This document shows positions 30,337 through 35,181 of a stretch of 35,181 nt of DNA, piece after piece. Position 1 is the first letter of the stretch; each line of letters starts with the position of its first letter. Source of the stretch: a virus. Location: positions 1 through 35,181 of IMG/VR virus record IMGVR_UViG_3300036768_000131; one strand, 5' to 3'. The translations under genes were made by a program, and so were the position numbers. The notes under the pieces were generated by a model that worked only from the letters and a program-made list of their open reading frames with translations, was not told the origin of the DNA and did no database searches.

Positions 30337-31143
30337 ATGGCAATCACCACGCTCGATCAACTGCTGGCCGGGATGCTGCCGCCGGTGTCCATCGCCAAGG
30401 CCGCAACGCCGACGCTGGTCGCTGGCCGCCCGCAGAGCCTGTTTTACCTCGCAGGCGCGCCGGGTGCAGCCGCTGCGCCGTCTCCCGGCCTTGCAGGTGC
30501 CGCGCTCACCAGCTACGCGGGGCAAATCCCGTTCCCCGCCGCCGTCACCGGCAAGAACATCCATCTGGCGCGCTTCCAGGCACAGGCCACCATCGCGGGC
30601 ACGCTCATCCTGTGCGACCGGCTCTGGCACAACTCCGGCCTGAACCTGACTCTGACATCCGCGCAGACCATCAACTCCGTCGCATGGCCCGCGCGCGACG
30701 CCAACGGCAGCAGCAACGGCGACCAGGTGCTGATCGGCCTCGAAGTCACGACGGCGACCGGCTCCGGCACGCCGACGTTCACCATGAGCTACACCAATCA
30801 GGCCGGGACGGCAGGCCAGACAGGCGCAGGCATTCTTGCCGGCGTTGCAACGTCTGCCATTGGCGCGTTCTACCCAATGGGGCTGGCCGCTGGCGATACC
30901 GGCGTGCGATCGGTGCAGAGCTTCACGCTCTCGGCCTCGTGGACATCCGGCGCTGCATCTCTGGTCGCCTACCGCGAGATTGCGCGGCTGGAACTGACGT
31001 CTGCCAACGTCCCCGCCGCCATCGACGCGATCACGTCCGGCATGCCGCGAATGTATGACGGCACGGTGCCGTTCCTGCTGTTCGTTCCGTCCACCACGAC
31101 GGCGAGCAATATCAGCGGGCAGGTGGTTTACTCGCAGGGCTGA
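30337..31143 (+). CDS. Putative virion structural protein (268 aa)
   Basis: This 268-residue protein starts MAITTLDQLLAGMLPPVSIA, then QSLFYLAGAPGAAAAPSPGL, and later CDRLWHNSGLNLTLTSAQTI and NSVAWPARDANGSSNGDQVL. It is rich in Ala, Gly, Thr and beta strands. Such proteins occur in the head-gene cluster of related siphophages and are often listed as structural, perhaps a capsid-surface protein. It is followed three bases later by the repeat protein. No catalytic motif is visible. Confidence 0.65.
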   Translation: MAITTLDQLLAGMLPPVSIAKAATPTLVAGRPQSLFYLAGAPGAAAAPSPGLAGAALTSYAGQIPFPAAVTGKNIHLARFQAQATIAGTLILCDRLWHNSGLNLTLTSAQTINSVAWPARDANGSSNGDQVLIGLEVTTATGSGTPTFTMSYTNQAGTAGQTGAGILAGVATSAIGAFYPMGLAAGDTGVRSVQSFTLSASWTSGAASLVAYREIARLELTSANVPAAIDAITSGMPRMYDGTVPFLLFVPSTTTASNISGQVVYSQG

Positions 31144-31146
31144 TCC

Positions 31147-32304
31147 ATGACCGCCGCCGCGCAGATCAACGGCTGGCTGAAGGCGCGGCACATCAAGCGC
31201 AGCGCAGCGCAGACCTATGCGCGCATCGCATTCGGCGACCGGGATGACGCCGAGGCCAAGACCTGGGGCGCGTGGATATTCGGCGCGGCATCAAGCAGCA
31301 GCGCAAGCGTTGGCACGCTGGCGGCGACCCTGGGCGCTGCATCGGTATCCGCAACGGGCGGCCTTGCGATCAAGGGCAGCGCCAGCGTGTTGCTGGCGAC
31401 CCTGACCGCATCGGGCAGTGCTGCGCTGGCTCTCAAGGCGCAGGGCGCGGCCATTCTCGATGCGGCCCTGCTGTCTGCGTCTGGATCGGTTGGAGCCGCA
31501 GGAATCAACGGCACGCTTGCCGTCACGCTGGAACAGGCCACCGCCACCGCAGCAGGTGCGCTGGCGATCCTGGGCCAAGGCGCGGCGACTCTGGCCGGGT
31601 GCGCCCTGTCTGCATCCGGCGCGGTTGCCATCAAGGGGCAAGGTGCCGCCACGCTTGCAGCCGCGACAGCAGCATCCACTGGCGCGGTTGCCATCCGCGC
31701 GCAGGCGGCTGTGGTGCTCGATAACGCCACGGCAGGCGGCACCGGGCAGCTTGCCATTGGTGCGCAGGCCTCGCCCGTGCTGGACTCAGCAGCGCTTTCT
31801 GCGACAGGCGCGCTGGCCGTCAAGGGGCAGGGTGCAGCCACACTCTCCGGCGCGACGCTCGCGGCCACGGGCACCCTGCCAATCACCGCTCAGGCAGCGG
31901 TGACTCTTGCGGACGCCAGCATGTCTGGCGCTGGTGCGCTGCTCATCCGCGCGCAAGGCGCCGCGACGCTTGGCAACGCAGTATCCGCAGGCGATGCGGC
32001 CCTGGCCCTGGCCGCGCAGATGACCGCAGGGCAGCTTGGGGCCGCCGTCTGCGCCGCAAGCGGCAAGCTAGCGATCCGTGCGCAGGGCTCCGCAACGCTC
32101 GCTGACGCAACGTGCATGGCCTCTGGCGCATTCGTCACCCCGGCGCTTTCGCTCGCCACCATCGAGGCACTTGCCGACGCAGTGTGGGCGCAGCCGCTGC
32201 CGCTGCCTGACTCGCCGCCCGCATACACGCCCGGAGCTGGCACGCTGTCCGCAGCAGAAATTGCCCGCGCCGCGCATGCGGTCTGGGCGCGGAGTCTGCC
32301 ATGA
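31147..32304 (+). CDS. Structural protein with thirteen 21-residue Ala/Gly-rich repeats
   Basis: This 385-residue protein has an N-terminal part (AAAQINGWLKARHIKRSAAQ, then WGAWIFGAAS) and from about residue 56 a run of about 13 repeats, mostly 21 residues (two are 22-24). The pattern is A-L-A-I-K-x-Q-G-A-A-T-L followed by A-x-x-x-x-x-A-S/T-G. Alternating hydrophobic residues suggest a beta-solenoid or stacked sheet. The last 30 residues are different (SLATIEALADAVWAQ, SAAEIARAAHAVWARSLP), carrying two A-V-W-A motifs. Its location among head genes suggests a head fibre or decoration. The next gene overlaps its stop. Confidence 0.7.
   Translation: MTAAAQINGWLKARHIKRSAAQTYARIAFGDRDDAEAKTWGAWIFGAASSSSASVGTLAATLGAASVSATGGLAIKGSASVLLATLTASGSAALALKAQGAAILDAALLSASGSVGAAGINGTLAVTLEQATATAAGALAILGQGAATLAGCALSASGAVAIKGQGAATLAAATAASTGAVAIRAQAAVVLDNATAGGTGQLAIGAQASPVLDSAALSATGALAVKGQGAATLSGATLAATGTLPITAQAAVTLADASMSGAGALLIRAQGAATLGNAVSAGDAALALAAQMTAGQLGAAVCAASGKLAIRAQGSATLADATCMASGAFVTPALSLATIEALADAVWAQPLPLPDSPPAYTPGAGTLSAAEIARAAHAVWARSLP
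31312..32128 (+). repeat. 63-bp coding repeats (about 13 units)
   Basis: The repeats in the protein above correspond to 63-bp units at DNA level, diverged but with conserved codons such as GGG/GGC-CAA/CAG-GGC/GGT-GCG/GCC around the Q-G-A-A. This could allow unit gain or loss by slippage or recombination, giving length variation between strains. Confidence 0.75.
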
Positions 32305-32579
32305 CCACAGCGGGCGCAAGGCTTCGGTCACTGGCTGGGCAGGACGGCGCCGCTGGCGTGCTGCTGCTGCTGATTGGCAGCGGTGCGACCGCTGGCGCTG
32401 CGCTGGTCAACTATTCCGGCCTGCCAACCGGATCGGCGGCAACGCACCTGCTCGCTGATCATTCCGTCTCGCCGTCGCCGACTTTGGGCGGATTCGGCAT
32501 GTATTCCGAGCCAACGCACAGACTGCGCGAGCGCACACGCCGCGACGAAGAGCTGATCTTGCTGAGAGGGGCCGTATGA
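32301..32579 (+). CDS. Hypothetical small protein with hydrophobic segment (92 aa)
   Basis: This 92-residue protein has AGVLLLLIGSGATAGAALVN near the N-terminus, which may be a membrane or buried helix, then GGFGMYSEPTHRLRERTRRD and EELILLRGAV. It overlaps the repeat-protein stop by four bases and its own stop overlaps the next ATG by four. It is likely cotranslated with its neighbours and may be a virion component. Not recognised. Confidence 0.6.
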   Translation: MTTAGARLRSLAGQDGAAGVLLLLIGSGATAGAALVNYSGLPTGSAATHLLADHSVSPSPTLGGFGMYSEPTHRLRERTRRDEELILLRGAV

Positions 32580-32776
32580 CGGACGATGCCGACCGCGCCA
32601 GCGCTTACATGGACGCAATGCTGAACGCTGCGCTGACGATGCGACGGCAAGAAGGCCCACACGCAACGGGCCGCTGCCTGTGGTGCGGAGAGCCGCTGGC
32701 GGATGGACGCCGCTGGTGCGGGCCTGACTGCCGCGACGATTGGGAGAGCCGCAATGCCGCAAACAGCCGCCGCTGA
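32576..32776 (+). CDS. DksA/TraR-like zinc-finger protein (66 aa)
   Basis: This 66-residue protein has a helical start (SAYMDAMLNAALTMRRQEG) and a zinc finger: RCLWCGEPLADGRRWCGPDC, where C-x2-C and, 13 residues on, C-x3-C give the metal ligands. Small TraR/DksA-like zinc proteins in phages can act on RNA polymerase, but the lack of the longer coiled-coil makes this uncertain. The gene overlaps the start of the following gene by 23 bases. Confidence 0.65.
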   Translation: MTDDADRASAYMDAMLNAALTMRRQEGPHATGRCLWCGEPLADGRRWCGPDCRDDWESRNAANSRR

Positions 32777-33542
32777 TCCGCAGCTTGCCTTCATCTTCCT
32801 CCGCCCGTTCGCGGAGCAGGTGGCGTTCTTTCGCGGCAAGCTTGGCAACCTCATCCCGACATCGCGCTGGGACGAAATACTGAAAGAGGCCCACGATCGC
32901 GCATTCATGGTCGCGGGCGCGGCCAAGGCCGACCTGCTGGCAGACCTGGCCTCCGCCGTGGACAAGGCGATTGCAGACGGCGAGACGCTCGACGCCTTCC
33001 GCGAGCGCTTTGCCGACATCGTGCAAAAGCACGGCTGGCACGGCTGGACTGGCGAGGACACACCAGCAGGCCGCGCATGGAGAACCCGCGTCATCTACCA
33101 GACCAACCTTGCCACCAGCTACGCCGCAGGGCGGCTGGCGCAGCTCAAGGATGCCGGGTTCCGCTACTGGATTTATCGCCACACTCCAAACGAACATCCG
33201 CGCCTGCACCATCTTGCATGGGACAGGATGACCCTGCCAGCCGATCATCCTTTCTGGCAGACGCACTACCCGCCCAATGGATGGGGATGCAAATGCCGCG
33301 TGGTCGGGGCAAACGGGCCTGAGTCTGCAAGGTTGCTTGGAGGCAATCCCGACTACGACCAGCCGCCTGCCGGGTGGAATGCCATCGACCCAAAGACCGG
33401 AGAGCCGGTGGGGATCGACAAGGGATGGGGATACATGCCTGGAAAGGCGTCCGATCTGGTGCAGGAAATCGAGCGCAAGGCGGCAAATCTCCCGCAGCCT
33501 CTTGGGGATGCGCTGCGCGCGGACATTAGGGGAAAGAAGTGA
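32754..33542 (+). CDS. Head morphogenesis protein, Mu gpF / SPP1 gp7-like
   Basis: This 262-residue protein starts at ATG 32754 with GGGAG eight bases upstream, rather than the earlier in-frame ATG at 32703. Features: LRPFAEQVAFFRGKLGNLIP, IVQKHGWHGWTGEDTPAGRA, RTRVIYQTNLATSYAAGR, HTPNEHPRLHHLAWDRMTLP and HYPPNGWGCKCRV. This matches the phage Mu F-like head morphogenesis family, a minor head protein that binds the portal and may be injected. The N-terminal part is helical. The stop overlaps the next GTG start. Confidence 0.92.
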   Translation: MPQTAAADPQLAFIFLRPFAEQVAFFRGKLGNLIPTSRWDEILKEAHDRAFMVAGAAKADLLADLASAVDKAIADGETLDAFRERFADIVQKHGWHGWTGEDTPAGRAWRTRVIYQTNLATSYAAGRLAQLKDAGFRYWIYRHTPNEHPRLHHLAWDRMTLPADHPFWQTHYPPNGWGCKCRVVGANGPESARLLGGNPDYDQPPAGWNAIDPKTGEPVGIDKGWGYMPGKASDLVQEIERKAANLPQPLGDALRADIRGKK

Positions 33543-34033
33543 TCCGCATCGAAGTTGACGCCCGCGAAGTGCGCAAGGCGCTGGAAAGACTGAGCAGCCG
33601 CACATCGAACATGAAACCTGCCATGCACGCCATCGGGCAGGCGCTGGTGGAAGGCACACGGGAGCGCATCCTTGAAGGCCGCGACTGGACGGGAAGGGCA
33701 TTCGCGCCCAACAGCCCGGCTACACTGGCGCGAAAGAAGGGCAACAAGCCGCTGATTGATACGATGTCATTCGTCACCAGCCGCCTGCACTACCAGGCCA
33801 GCGCCGACAGCGTGATCGTCGGATCGCCAGCCGCGCAGGCTGCCGTGCTGCAATTCGGGGCTAGGAAAGGCGCATTCGGCGCGACAAGGCGCGGGGCCAA
33901 GATTCCATGGGGCAACATCCCGGCGCGCAGGTATTTCCCGGTCACGCAATCTGGTCAACTGGACGCCGCCGCCAGCAATCTGATCCTCGACGCAATACAC
34001 GCACATATTGCAGGGGCCGAAAATGTGGTATAA
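33539..34033 (+). CDS. Phage virion morphogenesis protein, Mu gpG-like
   Basis: This 164-residue protein begins with GTG at 33539, overlapping the stop of gpF, with GGGGAAAGAA just upstream. It contains VRKALERLSSRTSNMKPAMH, GQALVEGTRERILEGRDWTG, and FAPNSPATLARKKGNKPLI, then SADSVIVGSPAAQAAVLQFG and PARRYFPVT. This is the Mu gpG/P2 gpS tail-completion or virion-morphogenesis family. It lies between gpF and the protease, as in Mu. The product probably acts in head-tail joining. Confidence 0.9.
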   Translation: MIRIEVDAREVRKALERLSSRTSNMKPAMHAIGQALVEGTRERILEGRDWTGRAFAPNSPATLARKKGNKPLIDTMSFVTSRLHYQASADSVIVGSPAAQAAVLQFGARKGAFGATRRGAKIPWGNIPARRYFPVTQSGQLDAAASNLILDAIHAHIAGAENVV

Positions 34034-34040
34034 GGCCGCC

Positions 34041-35006
34041 ATGATCCGCCTAGCCCGCCACGCGATATCCATGCCGGTGCCGGTGCCGGATGCAAAGGAG
34101 TCCCCAGAGGGAGGCCTGGCCCCGCCGGAGTGGGTGCATCTCATTCCTGCGGGGACTTTTTCCGGGCGCGACGGGCGCGGGCCATACACGCTCGACGCCA
34201 AGGCCGTGCTGGACGCATTCGCCGCCAACGGGGCAGATTTGCCGGTCGATTACGACCACCAGAGCCTGACCGCCGAGGAAAAGGCCGGGCCTGTGCCAGC
34301 AGCCGGGTGGATCAAGGAATTGCAAGCCCGCGAGGATGGAATCTGGGCGCGGGTGGACTGGACGCCGCGCGCTGCCGAACTGCTCACCCACAAGGAATAC
34401 CGCTACCTGTCGCCTGTTTTCCGCTATCAGGCCAAGAACGGCCGAGTAGTTGCGCTGACCGGCGCGGGCCTGACCCACAACCCCAACCTCTACCTGCAAG
34501 CTGCCGCCTCACGAAAGGAGAGCCACGCCATGACGCTACCCGAAAAGATCGCCGCCCTGCTGGGCGTGCCTGCCGACTGCACCGAGGATGAGGCAGTCGC
34601 CGCCTGCCAGCGCCTGATTGATGAGCGCGAGGCGGCCCATGCCCGCCAGCCCGACCCGTCCCAATACGTGCCAATTGCCATGCACAAGCATGTCTCCGAC
34701 CAGCTCGCCGCATTGCAGGCGGAGATCGCCCGCCGCGAGGCCGAGGCCGCTGTTGATGCCGCCATGAGCGCGCGCAAGGTCTCGCCGGGCATGCGCGAAT
34801 GGGCGCTGGCCTACGCAAGCCGCGATCTCGAAGGCTTCCGCGCCTTCGTCAGCGCCGCGCCGGAGATCGTGGCCGAAGGCGCGCATCGTCGCACCGAATC
34901 CGCGCACGGCGCGATCCTCACCGATGAAGATCGCCTTGCCGCGAAGCTGCTCGGCATGACCGAAGAAGCGTTCGCGCAGGCCAAGCAATCCACCCACAAG
35001 GAGTAA
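34041..35006 (+). CDS. Prohead protease with C-terminal scaffold, Mu gpI-like
   Basis: This 321-residue protein matches Mu gpI. The N-terminal protease part has WVHLIPAGTFSGRDGRGPYT, DLPVDYDHQSLTAEEK, AAGWIKELQAREDGIWARVD and YRYLSPVFRYQAKNG, with LTGAGLTHNPNLYL. The C-terminal part is a helical scaffold (QLAALQAEIARREAEAAVDA). The protease cuts the scaffold and head proteins during maturation. ATG 34041 follows AAGG; ATGs at 34023 (AGGGG upstream) and 34008 are possible, adding 6 or 11 residues. The stop is in the AAGGAG of gpT. Confidence 0.9.
   Translation: MIRLARHAISMPVPVPDAKESPEGGLAPPEWVHLIPAGTFSGRDGRGPYTLDAKAVLDAFAANGADLPVDYDHQSLTAEEKAGPVPAAGWIKELQAREDGIWARVDWTPRAAELLTHKEYRYLSPVFRYQAKNGRVVALTGAGLTHNPNLYLQAAASRKESHAMTLPEKIAALLGVPADCTEDEAVAACQRLIDEREAAHARQPDPSQYVPIAMHKHVSDQLAALQAEIARREAEAAVDAAMSARKVSPGMREWALAYASRDLEGFRAFVSAAPEIVAEGAHRRTESAHGAILTDEDRLAAKLLGMTEEAFAQAKQSTHKE
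34530..35006 (+). CDS. Scaffold protein from internal start in the protease gene, Mu gpZ-like
   Basis: A strong AAGGAG at 34515-34520 precedes an in-frame ATG at 34530 (MTLPEKIAALLGV). Initiation here would make a 158-residue protein of the C-terminal half only: PEKIAALLG, CTEDEAVAACQRLIDERE, then the long helices and LAAKLLGMTEEAFAQAK. In Mu the scaffold Z is the C-terminal part of gpI, made from an internal start in the same frame. The same design is seen here. Confidence 0.78.
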   Translation: MTLPEKIAALLGVPADCTEDEAVAACQRLIDEREAAHARQPDPSQYVPIAMHKHVSDQLAALQAEIARREAEAAVDAAMSARKVSPGMREWALAYASRDLEGFRAFVSAAPEIVAEGAHRRTESAHGAILTDEDRLAAKLLGMTEEAFAQAKQSTHKE

Positions 35007-35012
35007 GCCAGC

Positions 35013-35181
35013 ATGGCAATTATCACCCCCGCACTGATCACTTCCCTGCGCACTGGCTTTTCCAAAGCCTTCCAGGATGCCCTGACCTCCACGCCAACCG
35101 ACTGGCAGAAAGTCGCCACGCGCGTTCCGTCGTCGTCGGCGTCCAATACCTACGGCTGGCTGAACCAGTTCCCCACCCTGC
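35013..35181 (+). CDS. T: Major head subunit gpT, second copy, 5' end only (partial)
   Basis: The first 56 codons of a gpT gene follow the protease, as expected in Mu, with AAGGAG before ATG 35013. Compared with the copy at 341, the protein has Thr10 and Ser26 in place of Ala at both positions, and eight other base differences are silent or at the same codons; the last 85 bases are identical. The gene is cut by the end of the window. The two copies could be one gene (circular molecule plus an allele at the left end) or two genes. Confidence 0.92.
   Translation, partial: MAIITPALITSLRTGFSKAFQDALTSTPTDWQKVATRVPSSSASNTYGWLNQFPTL

Noticed and set aside
32328-33701. 457-codon minus-strand frame opposite the gpF region
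   Set aside because: Its Cys/Arg/Pro-rich composition is typical of a reverse frame of GC-rich genes, and it conflicts with five coupled plus-strand genes.
1-35181. tRNA or rRNA genes
   Set aside because: No cloverleaf-like segments with a CCA end or conserved T-loop were noticed on reading. A covariance-model search was not possible.

Overview
The window is a nearly complete tailed-phage (siphovirus-type) genome with GC-rich, tightly packed, mostly translationally coupled genes. An embedded Rz/Rz1 spanin pair and an N-terminally anchored (SAR-like) lysozyme imply a Gram-negative host, most likely a GC-rich proteobacterium; the sequence alone does not name the host. The genome is a mosaic: the head genes are of the Mu/FluMu type (DUF935 portal, gpF, gpG, gpI protease with gpZ scaffold, gpT major head protein, gp35/gp36/gp37-like completion proteins). 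The tail is of the lambda type (tube, frameshifted gpG/gpGT chaperones, tape measure, gpM, gpL, gpK, gpI, gpJ). The recombination and replication genes resemble the Rac/lambda-like early region (RecT, YqaJ exonuclease, SSB, DUF1376 replication protein, DnaC-like loader, RusA). No transposase, integrase or CI-type repressor is visible.

Layout. 1-337: end of one and all of a second small winged-helix-like protein. 341-2527: major head protein and head-completion genes. 2531-15797: tail tube to tail fibre and a glycine-rich adhesin. 15839-17206: lysis cassette. 17222-22414: leftward early operon with small unknown genes, a zinc ribbon, an HNH protein, RecT and the YqaJ exonuclease. 22415-23248: control region with divergent promoters, a 19-bp dyad operator, a Cro/YdaS-like gene and leftward SSB. 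23249-25325: rightward replication operon with a second YdaS-like gene, a replication protein carrying iterons inside its coding sequence, a helicase loader and a zinc protein. 25301-25573: a single leftward gene with its own promoter. 25685-35006: RusA, terminase, portal, several virion proteins including one with 21-residue repeats, gpF, gpG, and protease/scaffold. 35013-35181: a second gpT start cut by the window end.

The two ends carry two alleles of the start of gpT. They differ at 10 of the first 84 bases and are then identical for 85 bases (425-509 and 35097-35181). If the ends are joined through that block, a circle of 34,672 bp results with gene order protease-scaffold-gpT, as in Mu. 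Bases 1-424 would then be an alternative allele, either a real second copy or an assembly join to a related phage.

The most unusual features are: 11-bp tandem iterons in and just before the replication gene (a probable origin), followed by a hexanucleotide repeat and a perfect 9-bp hairpin; a canonical A AAA AAC frameshift site with a perfect 10-bp stem in the tail chaperone gene; a small cysteine-rich gene in which a conserved cysteine codon is TGA; a gpL tail-tip protein with a roughly 325-residue insertion; and an internal scaffold start in the protease gene.
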